Assembly: GCA_018266895.1 (NCBI GenBank)
Contig: JAFDZQ010000081.1
Span: 1-37,566 of the forward strand
Length of the DNA: 37,566 bases
Direction of reading: 5' to 3'
Source: Bacteroidota bacterium
GTDB taxonomy: Bacteria; Bacteroidota; Ignavibacteria; Tepidaquicellales; Tepidaquicellaceae
A program made the translations under genes and the position numbers. Shown here piece after piece: positions 1-9,253 of the stretch. The notes under the pieces are model-generated. The model saw only the letters and a list, made by a program, of their open reading frames with translations. It was not told the DNA's origin and ran no database searches. Numbering within the stretch: position 1 is the first letter of the stretch; every line of letters begins with the position of its first letter.

Positions 1-1
1 T

Positions 2-595
2 CATCCGCAATTATTATTGTTTAACAGAGGCGACAGGGATTTTATGAAATACAGGATTTATAAAAGGAACTATGTATCATATCTTTATAATTTATTTGAC
101 AGCACAGAAAGCGATCATTACATTGATACTACAGAAGATCTTCTTTATATGAATGTTGAGCCTGAAGATCCGATTCCTGATAATCTGTTTTATTATGCAG
201 TTGCCGTAGATAATTCTTACAAAGTTTCAGTAACTTCCGACACAATATCATATCCGGCTTATGTATGTCCGACTTGCGAAGGCGCGATCGGTCCGGATAA
301 CTTTGCAGTTTCAAACGAGGGAAATATAGTACCGAAAGAATATTCCTTAAGTAATTATCCGAATCCGTTTAACCCGACGACAAAGATCAATTACGAATTA
401 CGAGTTACGAATTACGTGTCGTTAAAAGTTTATGATGTTCTTGGGAATGAAATTGCAATTTTAGTAAAAGAAAAACAAAATGCAGGAAGATATTCAGTTA
501 ATTTCAACGGAGCTAATCTATCAAGCGGAATATATTTCTATCAACTTGAATCAAACGGAATTGTACTGACTGGGAGAATGCTTTTGATTAAATAA
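2..595 (+). CDS. C-terminal part of a T9SS-sorted secreted protein (5' end outside window)
   Basis: The frame is open to the left edge of the window, so this is the tail of a larger gene. The last ~80 residues are a type A T9SS C-terminal sorting domain: 'SNYPNPFNPTTKINYEL', then 'LKVYDVLGNEI', then 'LSSGIYFYQLE', ending '...LLIK'. This domain takes proteins through the outer membrane by the type IX system, after which it is usually cleaved. The part before it (about residues 1-110) has no domain I recognise; its alternating Tyr/Val-rich stretches suggest a beta-sandwich. An array of four 7-bp units interrupts the sorting domain at 390-417 and encodes the unusual 'ELRVTNYV'. The role of the mature protein is unknown. 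Confidence 0.85.
   Translation, partial: HPQLLLFNRGDRDFMKYRIYKRNYVSYLYNLFDSTESDHYIDTTEDLLYMNVEPEDPIPDNLFYYAVAVDNSYKVSVTSDTISYPAYVCPTCEGAIGPDNFAVSNEGNIVPKEYSLSNYPNPFNPTTKINYELRVTNYVSLKVYDVLGNEIAILVKEKQNAGRYSVNFNGANLSSGIYFYQLESNGIVLTGRMLLIK
390..417 (+). repeat. Heptamer tandem repeat inside coding sequence
   Basis: Four successive 7-bp units (ATTACGA, ATTACGA, GTTACGA, ATTACGT) lie inside the sorting-domain codons. The 28 bp total is not a multiple of three. Short heptameric repeats of this type are known in cyanobacteria and in some Bacteroidota; the link here is by analogy. Confidence 0.6.
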
Positions 596-1021
596 ATTTA
601 CTCGAGTGTAATACTTCGTCGGCAGAGTCGTCCTATAGAAAGTTGCTCTATCTTTTAAATGCGGTCAGAAGAATGGCTCTGCCGGAATGACGGAACTATT
701 TGGCTTCGTTCAGACAAGTCACCCTGTAAAAAGTCTTTTTTCAACAATTACTTCCTAACTAACTCTGCTTTAAGCGGAAAGGTCTCGACAAAGTATGTAA
801 CATTCTTTAAAAATCCTTAGTTTATGATACCAAAAACAAAATCGAAGCCATCGAAAACAAAATCGAAGTCATTTCCGCCGTCGGTAAATTGTGAATCAAT
901 TCGGGAAGGTAAAGGTGTGCCAAATTTGACTTGAATTTTAAGACTATCTTTTACAAAATCATATCCCAAGGGTTCTTTAATTTTTATTTCTTATATTTCC
1001 CCCAAAAAAAGGAGGTCCATA
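596..1021. other. Intergenic region with a REP-like inverted repeat and a short tandem repeat
   Basis: I see no gene here. It holds the inverted repeat at 620-684 and an imperfect tandem repeat at about 832-872, in which a unit containing AAAACAAAATCGAAG occurs twice 18-21 bp apart. At 1009-1017 is a strong Shine-Dalgarno sequence (AAAGGAGGT) for the next gene. Confidence 0.6.
620..684. repeat. REP-like inverted repeat, 65 bp
   Basis: The arms CGGCAGAGTC (620-629) and GGCTCTGCCG (675-684) pair at nine of ten positions. The unit length and the core 'GCAGAGTC' match the units at 4697-4758 and 4846-4910, so this is probably a diverged member of the same family. Confidence 0.55.
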
Positions 1022-3271
1022 ATGAAACCTATCCTAGCATTAATCGCATTTCTAATTTTATTTTTTTTTATTTCTCAAAAAGATTGTTATACACAAGATT
1101 TATATGAAAACATTATTAATCCCCGGTGTGGAACTGGAAGTTCATTCGGTGATTATTGCGGTTTTCCAACTTACTTCCCTATGACTAATGACACTTTAAA
1201 AGCGCTTGTAATATTTGCTGTTTTTGATGGAAGTGATTGGGACCCTATTAATGATAATTCAAGCATTATTTACATGCAACATTGGCCTGGAGCAACATAC
1301 AATCAAAAGCCATCTTGGGCTGATTCAGTCATCTGCCCCACAACTACAAATGTTTGGCATCCTTCTTTAACTGGGCAACTTCGACAAAGTAGCAATGGGA
1401 AGTTTTGGTTAATTGGCGATGTGTATGAAGATCTTGTTGTTACAGATCATGATTATACTTATTATACTTCAGCAAATGGTAAAAATATTGGTTACGCAGT
1501 AAAGGAAATAATCGATAAAGTAACTCCAAATGTGAATTGGAGTGATTATGATAGAATGGATCCATGTGATGCGGACACTGACGGTAAGCGTAACGAATCT
1601 GATGGACAAGTCGATTTTATTTTTCTAATGTTAAGATTTGCTCATTCTTCTGCTACTGATGGCTATGGCTACACAGGTATCGCTGCATTAGGAGGACGTT
1701 CGGGGATGTTTGGAGATAGTGTTGTTATAACCAGGCAGGGAAAGAAAATCAGTGCTAGTTGGCCGGGTTGGGATGGTTCAGGTTCAGGCTGCATTTCAGA
1801 AATGCCACATAGGTGGTCAATTGGTGTTCCACAACATGAATTTGCTTTTCATTATGCTTTTGGAGGGGATAGAGCGAATGGATTAGGCTCACATAATATA
1901 CAAGGTGGAGGTCTAGCTTCTGCATTGGATAGGGAGCAACTTAGTTGGACTTTTGGAAATATTTATCAACCCACATCAAATAGTACAAATATAAATATAA
2001 GAGACTATGCAACAACTGGTGATTATATAAAAATTCTCAGAAATGGAAAGACCTATTATATTGAGAATAGACGCAGATTAAATTTTTATTCTTCGTCTAA
2101 AATGCACAAATGGAGATGGACTATGAACGAACCCTTGATGTCCATGCAAGCAGATTCAGGTTTATATATTTATACAAGTAACAATGACGAACTTTGTTTT
2201 CATGCTTATGGAAAATGGGATTATAGTAGTTGTTCTTCTGATGTTTATAGAGTAATGAAGCCTCCCTATATACTGCAATTTATTCCGGAAACAGTAAATA
2301 GATATAGTGGGAAAAGAGTAATGGACTTATTTAAACTGACCTGTAAAGACATTAATTGCAATACGCTTTATAATACATATTATAATCCAAATTTAATTAT
2401 CGGTGATGCTACTTATATAGGAGTTCAAGGTGACAGTAATACATGCTTCGATGTTGATTATAATGAAGTGTTTTCTCCCTGGAGTAATCCAGGAATTTCT
2501 ATTGGTAGTTCGTCTGACAGTTTAGTTATAGAATTAGATGAAAGACATAGCGACGGAAGCATAGATGTTAATGTTTATTTCACAGATCTCTTCCAGGCTG
2601 AACCTTCGAAACCACAATTCATTAAGACTGCACGCCAGTATCTCAGCAGTCCTCCGGATGCATTTAAAACAAGATTAACATGGTTGAAAAATATGGAGTC
2701 AGACATATCTAATTACTGTATATACAAAGGTGTTGTGGAGGGAAATAATCTTGATGCAACTAATTATCAATGGCTTGGTGTCACAAGCGACACATTTTAT
2801 GTTGATAATTCTGTCCTTTACGTTCATGGCGGAGGTTCCGGAGTTTGTAATCGAGATCCTGTAAAAAATGTGTACAGAGTTACGGCTATAGATTTATCAG
2901 AAAAGGAATCTGTCCTCTCTGACAGAGATAGTATGAGCGGGTATTCCGATCCATGTGGAGCAATAGAAGAAGATCTTCATATATCCGGCAATGATATCCG
3001 CCTTAAAAATGAACTTTATCAAAATTATCCTAATCCATTTAATCCAACAACAAGAGTTAAATATTCCCTTAAAGATGAAGGATACGTAAATATTTCCTTG
3101 TATGACATCACTGGCAGACTTGTAGCAAATTTAGTAAATGAGTTTAAGGTTTCAGGTAATTATTATTTAGATTTTGATGCTACAAAATTTAAACTTTCTA
3201 GTGGAATTTATTTTTATAAGATTCAAGCAACAAATTTTACAGAGATTAAACAAATGATTTTAATAAAATAA
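1022..3271 (+). CDS. Secreted M6-metalloprotease-like protein with T9SS sorting domain, probably a pseudo-enzyme
   Basis: A 749-residue protein with an N-terminal signal peptide (a run of Leu/Phe at residues 5-18, ending near 'SQKDCYTQ'). Residues ~60-450 follow the plan of immune-inhibitor-A/M6-like secreted proteins: 'DGQVDFIFLML', then 'GVPQHEFAFHYAFGGD' where M6 enzymes have HExxHxxG, then a Gly-rich loop and 'GKTYYIENRRR'. The zinc motif reads H-E-F-A-F-H, one residue too long for HExxH, so zinc binding is doubtful. Residues ~555-650 resemble a fibronectin-type segment. The last ~80 residues are a T9SS sorting domain ('YQNYPNPFNPTTRVKYSL'...'IKQMILIK'). A strong ribosome-binding site precedes ATG. 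Its stop overlaps the next start by one base (TAATG), indicating an operon. The large protein at 33055-37479 is a relative. Confidence 0.8.
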   Translation: MKPILALIAFLILFFFISQKDCYTQDLYENIINPRCGTGSSFGDYCGFPTYFPMTNDTLKALVIFAVFDGSDWDPINDNSSIIYMQHWPGATYNQKPSWADSVICPTTTNVWHPSLTGQLRQSSNGKFWLIGDVYEDLVVTDHDYTYYTSANGKNIGYAVKEIIDKVTPNVNWSDYDRMDPCDADTDGKRNESDGQVDFIFLMLRFAHSSATDGYGYTGIAALGGRSGMFGDSVVITRQGKKISASWPGWDGSGSGCISEMPHRWSIGVPQHEFAFHYAFGGDRANGLGSHNIQGGGLASALDREQLSWTFGNIYQPTSNSTNINIRDYATTGDYIKILRNGKTYYIENRRRLNFYSSSKMHKWRWTMNEPLMSMQADSGLYIYTSNNDELCFHAYGKWDYSSCSSDVYRVMKPPYILQFIPETVNRYSGKRVMDLFKLTCKDINCNTLYNTYYNPNLIIGDATYIGVQGDSNTCFDVDYNEVFSPWSNPGISIGSSSDSLVIELDERHSDGSIDVNVYFTDLFQAEPSKPQFIKTARQYLSSPPDAFKTRLTWLKNMESDISNYCIYKGVVEGNNLDATNYQWLGVTSDTFYVDNSVLYVHGGGSGVCNRDPVKNVYRVTAIDLSEKESVLSDRDSMSGYSDPCGAIEEDLHISGNDIRLKNELYQNYPNPFNPTTRVKYSLKDEGYVNISLYDITGRLVANLVNEFKVSGNYYLDFDATKFKLSSGIYFYKIQATNFTEIKQMILIK

Positions 3272-4617
3272 TGTTTCTTCTTTCTTCATATTTCTCTTTT
3301 ATAATAAAACACCTCCGGATTAATAACGGAGGTGCGTTACTTTTCATTGTACTTTTTTTCAGTTTAAATAAAAATGTAAATTCGCAAACGGGATGGACAC
3401 AACAAATTTTAAGTAATCACAATTGTACTACTATTAATTTTCCTTCTAATGATACTGGTTTCATTGTTCAAAAAGATGGTGAATTATATAAGACGGTAAA
3501 TGGTGAAAACTTATGGTTTAATATGAACACAGGTATATTTTCAATGGACCAAGGCACTTTTTCGAGTTCCATGCTTGGTATTATTCTGGCTCAACCTAGT
3601 AAACTTACAACAAATGGAGGTTTGAGCTGGACTGATGTAAGTAACGACTTACCTGGTGAAGGAATTGTAAATATAAATGATCAGCAATTTGTAAATTCAA
3701 ATACCGGATATTATGCAGGTGTTAATGCCTATCCATTACCTAATCCTTGTTGTTATGATGGTGTTGTATATAAAACTACAGATGCAGGCTTAAATTGGAA
3801 TGTAAGTTACAGAATCGGTGGTTTAGAGATTCACGAATTGTATTTTAGAGATGAAAATAATGGAGTAGTATTAGATGTACGTGATTTAAATTCTACAACC
3901 AATGGAGGAATTACCTGGTATCGTAGTATTGACGGATTTTCTATATATGTTCGTCGTTTTCTTGCAAGATCGATGACAGATCCGTTTAAAGAAACCATTT
4001 ACGTGGCTGGTGTAAGAAGAAGCGGTGGAGCAGATACCGGTGTAGTGATTAAAACCACAAATGGAGGAGATTCATGGTTTCTTTCATGTCAACTATTATT
4101 CAAATCTGGTTTAAGAAAGATAAATTTTGTAGATAATAATGTTGGCTATGCTGTTGGTGATACCGGCTTAATAGTAAAAACTACAAACGGCGGTGAAAGC
4201 TGGAATGTACTTAATTCAGGGACAAGAAAGAGATTGAATGGAGTTAGTTTCATTAATAAAGATACCGGTTTTGTCGTTGGTGACAGCGGTTTAGTTTTAA
4301 CAACATTAACCGGCGGACTCTCGGGTATTTCACAAGGGTACGGGAATGTTCTTTTGGATTTTACGCTGCATCAAAACTTTCCTAATCCGTTTAATCCTAC
4401 AACAACAGTTGTATTTGAAATTTCGAAATCACATTTTGTCAGGCTGAGAGTTTTTGATAACAATGGAAAGGAAATAAAAACTTTAATTAACGAATATAAA
4501 ACTCCGGGAAAATACTCTATACAATTTGAATCTGATAATCTTCCAAGCGGAGTTTATTTTTACAAATTAGATGTAAATGATTTTTCTGAAATTAAGCGGA
4601 TGGTTATTTTAAAATAA
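3271..4617 (+). CDS. Secreted YCF48-like beta-propeller protein with T9SS sorting domain
   Basis: A 448-residue protein. After a hydrophobic N-terminal segment (residues ~20-36) it has repeated blades of the form 'KTTNGGxSW...' (for example 'VIKTTNGGDSWFLS' and 'IVKTTNGGESWNVLN'), each followed by '...F.....GYAVGD.G'. These are YCF48/BNR-type propeller repeats, frequent in Ignavibacteria surface proteins. The C-terminus is a T9SS sorting domain ('HQNFPNPFNPTTTVVFEI'...'IKRMVILK'). It starts on the stop of the upstream gene (TAATG), so translation is probably coupled. The binding partner is unknown. The start could lie a little downstream, because the first 18 residues are not a classic signal peptide. 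Confidence 0.82.
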   Translation: MFLLSSYFSFIIKHLRINNGGALLFIVLFFSLNKNVNSQTGWTQQILSNHNCTTINFPSNDTGFIVQKDGELYKTVNGENLWFNMNTGIFSMDQGTFSSSMLGIILAQPSKLTTNGGLSWTDVSNDLPGEGIVNINDQQFVNSNTGYYAGVNAYPLPNPCCYDGVVYKTTDAGLNWNVSYRIGGLEIHELYFRDENNGVVLDVRDLNSTTNGGITWYRSIDGFSIYVRRFLARSMTDPFKETIYVAGVRRSGGADTGVVIKTTNGGDSWFLSCQLLFKSGLRKINFVDNNVGYAVGDTGLIVKTTNGGESWNVLNSGTRKRLNGVSFINKDTGFVVGDSGLVLTTLTGGLSGISQGYGNVLLDFTLHQNFPNPFNPTTTVVFEISKSHFVRLRVFDNNGKEIKTLINEYKTPGKYSIQFESDNLPSGVYFYKLDVNDFSEIKRMVILK

Positions 4618-4652
4618 GGTCATTTGTTTTATAAAATTATATTATTTTTGTT

Positions 4653-4910
4653 CCCGCAGAGTCTTCCATATGAACTGTTCTCGTCCTTTCGATGTCCCCG
4701 CAGAGTCACAGCCTGCGTTTCCAATCGCAGTGAAGCTTTAAAGGCAGGACTCTGCGGGCGAGAGGCAGACGAATACTTATGCAAAAAATAATATTGTTTC
4801 CGATTTATGATTGAGATGGTTTTTCAAAAGAGGACACCGTTCACTCCCGCAGAGTCCTCCCTTAAGGTTCGATCAGTCGAGAAAATGAAGACTGGGAGTG
4901 ACTCTGCGGG
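4653..4910. repeat. Cluster of REP-like palindromic units (CCCGCAGAGTC)
   Basis: The 11-mer CCCGCAGAGTC occurs at 4653-4663, 4697-4707 and 4846-4856; its exact reverse complement is at 4748-4758 and 4900-4910. This makes two inverted-repeat units, 4697-4758 (62 bp) and 4846-4910 (65 bp), plus a single half site. Each can form a long stem-loop. They fill the gap between the YCF48-like gene and the galactose-oxidase fragment. REP/MITE-like dispersed palindromes are the likeliest class. Confidence 0.75.
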
Positions 4911-5347
4911 GACGAAAAATTTTTCTTGGCGGAGGAAGAGTACCGAAAGGTGGCGATGTGGAGGATGATACTGAAAGACGATTTTCTATTTACAAGCCGC
5001 AATATTTATTAGAAGGCGGAAGACCAGTAATAACTGATGCACCGGATGAAATAAGCTATGAAGATACATTTGAGATAACACTTGATGGTATTTATCTAAT
5101 TGATTCAATTTGCTTAATGAAACCCGGAGCAGTGACTCACGGAAATAATATGGATCAGCGGTATATAGAGTTGAATTTTACTCAGGGAGGAAGTCTTAAT
5201 GAATATGTAGTAGAGACTCCTGACGCTTATAAAGCTCCTCCGGGATATTATATGCTCTTTGTTTTGAAGGATAAGACTCTAAGTACTTCTGGTGACTGGA
5301 AGATTCCTTCTGTTGCAAAGTTTGTTAAACTTTCTGATCAATTATGA
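4898..5347 (+). pseudogene. Galactose oxidase-like C-terminal domain fragment (DUF1929-type), 5' part lost
   Basis: The 149 residues match only the C-terminal domain of galactose-oxidase/Kelch copper-radical oxidases: 'GGGR...DTERRFSIYKPQYLLEGGRP', 'GAVTHGNNMDQRYIEL' and 'APPGYYMLFVLKD' followed by 'PSVAKFVKL'. The long N-terminal propeller of such proteins is absent. An in-frame stop lies just upstream (4886), and the presumed GTG start is inside a REP-like palindrome. The domain sequence becomes recognisable only a few codons after the palindrome. I read this as the 3' remnant of a gene broken at that repeat. It overlaps the next gene by four bases (ATGA), showing the original operon arrangement. 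Expression as a short protein cannot be excluded. Confidence 0.75.
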
Positions 5348-6909
5348 ACATGGGAAAATTTTATTGGAAGGTAATTTTTTTATTATTTTTAATTAATTTA
5401 AACTTTTGCTTCTCTCAAATGCATACTGATTGGGTAAGAAGATACACAGGTCCCGGCAGTTTAGGAGATGGAGCTGGTCCTATTTGCGTAGATGATTCCG
5501 GGAATGTTTTTATTACCGGAGTTGTAAGCTTGTCAAATTCAGTTCAAGTATGTACTACTATTAAATATAACAAATACGGAGACAGTTTATGGGTGAGGAA
5601 TTATAGAAGACCCGGAGAAAACTATAATATAGGTCATGATATAAAAATTGATGATTCAGGAAATGTTTATATAGCAGGGGCGATTTCTCTGATCAAGTAT
5701 GATAAATACGGAAATCTGAAATGGACAAGATATGACTCAACAGATTATAACAAACTTGTTATAGATTCTCTGGGAAATATTTATGTCGCAGGTCTTGGAC
5801 AAGGGAGATACATTGTTGCTAAATACGATCAAAACGGAAACCGGTTTTGGATAAACAAACATCCCGGAGCTTACAGACTTCATGATCTTGCAATGGATAA
5901 TTCCGGTAACATTCTTATCTCAGTTGAAACCGAATATAATGATACATACTATGACTATAATACAATTAAATATACAAATGACGGCAGAATTATCTGGATC
6001 CGGCATTACAATGGTCCCGGTCCCGCACCACTTGCAGATGACATTCCTTTTGCATTAACAACAGATAACAATGCAAATGTTTATGTAACCGGAGCAAGTC
6101 AGGATCCGTCATCTACCTATAACTGCGCTACTGTAAAATATGACAGCTCAGGAAATGTTATTTGGGTAAAAAGAATACATCCTCCAGTCGTTGGATATGA
6201 TATTGAAGTGGATAAATTTCAGAATGTATATATCACAGGAAGAAGTGACGGGACAAACAATACACTTAAATTAGACATAAACGGTAACATAGTATGGTCA
6301 AGAACTTACCCGACAACAGATGGATTTGCTACTAATGTTTCTGTATTAATTCTTGATTCGATATATAATATTTATGTAACAGCAAATATAGATTCAAATT
6401 CATATACACGTTACGGAGCAATAAAATATGATAATAACGGCAATCAATTATTTGTAGTTAATTATACTTATCCCGGGAATCGGTTTAATTATGTGCAAGG
6501 TATGTTTGTTGATAAATTAGGAAATGTTTATCTTACTGGTGAAAGTCAGGGAGCTTATTATGATTACGCCACAGTAAAATATTCGCCAATTATAACAGGA
6601 ATATCAGAAAATAATTTATTTTCTGAAAAGTATGAACTTGAGCAGAATTTTCCGAATCCTTTTAATCCTAATACTAAATTTAAGATTTCACTTCCTGTTG
6701 ACAGCAGAGTGAGCATTACCGTTTATGACCTGCTCGGAAGAGAAGTAGAGAAGTTAATAAACAATGACTTCAGAAAAGCAGGAATTTACACAGTCGAATT
6801 CACCGCAAAGAATTTATCAAGCGGGGTGTACTTTTACAGGCTTGAAGTTTACCTCGCTTTGCGGGCGGGAAGTTTTATTCAGACTAAGAGGATGATTCTT
6901 TTGAAATAA
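5344..6909 (+). CDS. Secreted SBBP beta-propeller protein with T9SS sorting domain
   Basis: A 521-residue protein with a signal peptide (hydrophobic residues ~8-22 ending 'NFCFSQ'). It carries about seven repeats of the type 'IKYDxxGNxxWxRxY...DxxGNVYITG', the SBBP (beta-propeller) repeat found in secreted bacterial proteins. The T9SS sorting domain begins at about residue 430 ('LEQNFPNPFNPNTKFKISL') and ends 'TKRMILLK'. Near the end, 'RLEVYLALRAGSFIQ' contains a few extra residues relative to the sister domains; they are encoded by a GC-rich patch at 6850-6872. The start overlaps the previous gene by four bases; a second ATG lies two codons later. Probably a cell-surface binding or structural protein; the ligand is unknown. 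Confidence 0.82.
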   Translation: MNMGKFYWKVIFLLFLINLNFCFSQMHTDWVRRYTGPGSLGDGAGPICVDDSGNVFITGVVSLSNSVQVCTTIKYNKYGDSLWVRNYRRPGENYNIGHDIKIDDSGNVYIAGAISLIKYDKYGNLKWTRYDSTDYNKLVIDSLGNIYVAGLGQGRYIVAKYDQNGNRFWINKHPGAYRLHDLAMDNSGNILISVETEYNDTYYDYNTIKYTNDGRIIWIRHYNGPGPAPLADDIPFALTTDNNANVYVTGASQDPSSTYNCATVKYDSSGNVIWVKRIHPPVVGYDIEVDKFQNVYITGRSDGTNNTLKLDINGNIVWSRTYPTTDGFATNVSVLILDSIYNIYVTANIDSNSYTRYGAIKYDNNGNQLFVVNYTYPGNRFNYVQGMFVDKLGNVYLTGESQGAYYDYATVKYSPIITGISENNLFSEKYELEQNFPNPFNPNTKFKISLPVDSRVSITVYDLLGREVEKLINNDFRKAGIYTVEFTAKNLSSGVYFYRLEVYLALRAGSFIQTKRMILLK

Positions 6910-6921
6910 ATTTACGAAACG

Positions 6922-6957
6922 CACATTGGGTTTTGCAATTAGCAAAACCCTTTGTGT
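6922..6957 (+). terminator. Hairpin terminator after SBBP gene
   Basis: GGGTTTTGC (6928-6936) and GCAAAACCC (6942-6950) form a 9-bp stem around a 5-base loop. Outer CACA/TGTG pairs extend the stem across a short mismatch. It lies just after the stop codon and probably ends the preceding operon. Confidence 0.75.
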
Positions 6958-7472
6958 TATAGTTTGTATTTTTCCAGTACCGAGTTCTCCGCATCTAAAC
7001 TATTAAGTTCGCATTTCTTAAGACAGAAACAATTCACTTTTAAACTCAGATCAGAGGGATACAGTATCTTTTAAACACGCAAACCTATTTTGCGGTAACG
7101 TTTAACTCTTCCGCGTGATATGTGTGGATGAAATTTTTATCATTAGTCTGCGAAGTTGATCACAGCTTGAACAAAGTAAAGAGTACTGTTCGGATTTTTA
7201 AAAGCTAATTAGGTTTTTAAATAGTTAATAAAAAATTGTGATCTTGTAGTTTTTCAAAATGCCATAATTAAAATAAATATTACATAAAAAGATAACAAAC
7301 TATCCTACCTCTCATCTGTCCATAAATCCTTATATCCAATAAAAAAATTTTATAATAAATTTCAGACCCCTTTAATTATTCTCATTTAACTTAATATTAA
7401 GATTCCTTAAGTTACTTTAAGGATGATTAATCATTCATTAACATAACTAAATCTAATAAAGGAATTCAAATT
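6958..7472. other. Intergenic region without a recognised gene
   Basis: About 515 bp of AT-rich sequence. A near-palindrome, CCTTAAGTTACTTTAAGG at about 7404-7421, lies ~50 bp before the next start and could be an operator. A weak Shine-Dalgarno sequence (AAAGGAA) precedes ATG 7473. I found no ORF or RNA gene. Confidence 0.5.
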
Positions 7473-9194
7473 ATGAAAACATATATACTACTTTTAATTT
7501 CATTTTTTATTTTAAGATCTACTAATTTATTTTCTGCTCCTTTAAACGGAACATATACTATCGGAAGTGGTGGAAATTATCCAACAATTAATTCTGCAAT
7601 TGCCGATGCAGAAACTCAGGGAATTAATGGTCCGGTAATATTCAATATAATTTCCGGTATTTATAATGAAAATGTATCAATTAATAGTATCCCTGGAAGT
7701 AGTTTACTAAATACTCTTACTCTTAAATCACAATCAGGTAATTCATCAGATGTGGAGTTAAATGTAATTCAAATTACAGGATCAAATATTTCAATTACCA
7801 ATTTATCATTAAATTCAGGAGATATTAATATACAATATGGTCGCAACATTAATATTATAAACAATAATTTAAGAAATCATGGACTTTTTGTTTCTGCAGT
7901 TAGGTTAAGTGCTGTAAATTCAGGAAATATCCAAATATCAGGTAATACAAATGTTTCTTATATGGGGTTTGCAGGGGAATATTGGTTTGGTGCTTATAGT
8001 ATAGATTCTGTCAAAATTAAAAATAATATTGTTAATGGTCCGATAAGTTTTTTCTATTGTTTTAGTTTTTTGGTTGAAAGCAATACTATTGGTGGTCTTA
8101 ATGCTGCCTTTAATACCGATATGAATTTTAATAAGAATAAAATTACAGGTTTAGTTGATGCTATTGGAAATTTTCATAATAATTTTATTATAGGACAAAT
8201 AATAAATTTTTCAGGAAGTAACAATACCTTAGTTGGCGGTACTTTAACGACTCCTACACTGCCATATTTATCAGATTGCAGAAATAATATTATAATTAAT
8301 CCAACGGGAGGACCAGCAGCTTATAGTTCAGCACTATATTCAGGTTCTGATTATAATGTTTTTTATAATGGTGGAAATAGTAATTTAATAAATTATGGAG
8401 GTATAAGTTATAATAGCGTTCAGGATTTCTATAATGCAACCGGCAAAGATCAGCATTCAAGTGATCAGCCTGTAAATTTTGTATCACCAACGGATTTACA
8501 TCTTGCACCAGCTTCATTTGGAGATCCATTACTTATAGGAATACATGATGACGCTGTTATAGATGATATTGACGGGCAAACAAGAAGTCTAACCAGTCCA
8601 TACAAAGGTGCTGATGAACCTGATATTCCATTGCCAGTTGAGTTATCAGTTTTCAATTCATCAGTAAATGTTAATAATGTAAATTTGTATTGGACAACAA
8701 CTTCTGAAACAAATAATTCAGGATTTGGTATTGAGCGATCTAATGAAAATCAGGATTGGAGAAATATAGGATTTGTTAAAGGTCACGGTACAACTACAGC
8801 TACAAATAACTATGAATTTTCAGATAAAGGATTAAATCCCGGAAAATACAATTACAGGTTAAAGCAGTTAGATTACAATGGAAACTACAAATATTATAAT
8901 TTATCTGAAGAAGTCTTAATAGGATCACCTGAAAAATTTTCATTATCCCAAAACTATCCTAATCCTTTTAATCCTGTAACGGTAATTAATTATGAATTAC
9001 CTTTTAATAGTAATGTTCAGTTAAAAGTATATGATATATCCGGGAAAGAGGTGATAACTTTAGTTAATGGATTTAAAGAAGCCGGCAGATACGATGTTAC
9101 ATTCGATGGATCTAATTTCGCAAGTGGTGTTTATTATTACAAAATCACTTCAGATAATTTTTCATCAGTGAAAAAAATGTTCTTAATCAAATAA
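7473..9194 (+). CDS. Secreted beta-helix protein with T9SS sorting domain
   Basis: A 573-residue protein. The signal peptide covers residues ~1-21. Residues ~24-350 begin 'GTYTIGSGGNYPTINSAIADAE', the usual opening of right-handed parallel beta-helix surface proteins, and are rich in Asn/Ile ladders ('NISITNLSLNSGDINIQY'). Residues ~385-480 ('PLPVELSVFNSSVNVNNVNL'...'GFGIERSNENQDWRNIGFV'...'YNYRLKQLDYNG') form the fibronectin-like domain often found before sorting domains in this phylum. The C-terminus is the sorting domain ('SQNYPNPFNPVTVINYEL'...'VKKMFLIK'). It has its own promoter region and terminator, so it is probably monocistronic. It is likely a surface adhesin or polysaccharide-binding protein; the function is inferred only from fold type. 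Confidence 0.85.
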   Translation: MKTYILLLISFFILRSTNLFSAPLNGTYTIGSGGNYPTINSAIADAETQGINGPVIFNIISGIYNENVSINSIPGSSLLNTLTLKSQSGNSSDVELNVIQITGSNISITNLSLNSGDINIQYGRNINIINNNLRNHGLFVSAVRLSAVNSGNIQISGNTNVSYMGFAGEYWFGAYSIDSVKIKNNIVNGPISFFYCFSFLVESNTIGGLNAAFNTDMNFNKNKITGLVDAIGNFHNNFIIGQIINFSGSNNTLVGGTLTTPTLPYLSDCRNNIIINPTGGPAAYSSALYSGSDYNVFYNGGNSNLINYGGISYNSVQDFYNATGKDQHSSDQPVNFVSPTDLHLAPASFGDPLLIGIHDDAVIDDIDGQTRSLTSPYKGADEPDIPLPVELSVFNSSVNVNNVNLYWTTTSETNNSGFGIERSNENQDWRNIGFVKGHGTTTATNNYEFSDKGLNPGKYNYRLKQLDYNGNYKYYNLSEEVLIGSPEKFSLSQNYPNPFNPVTVINYELPFNSNVQLKVYDISGKEVITLVNGFKEAGRYDVTFDGSNFASGVYYYKITSDNFSSVKKMFLIK

Positions 9195-9217
9195 TATTTC
9201 TGTAAATAATCAATTTA

Positions 9218-9253
9218 AAACCCAGATGGATTTCGAATCATTTGGGTTTTTTA
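9218..9253 (+). terminator. Rho-independent terminator
   Basis: AAACCCAGATG (9218-9228) pairs with CATTTGGGTTT (9239-9249) with one G-T wobble, followed by a T run. It ends the beta-helix gene. Confidence 0.85.

Noticed and set aside
8296..8656. - strand ORFs inside the beta-helix gene
   Set aside because: Shadow frames of a well-supported + strand gene; low-complexity composition and no start signals.
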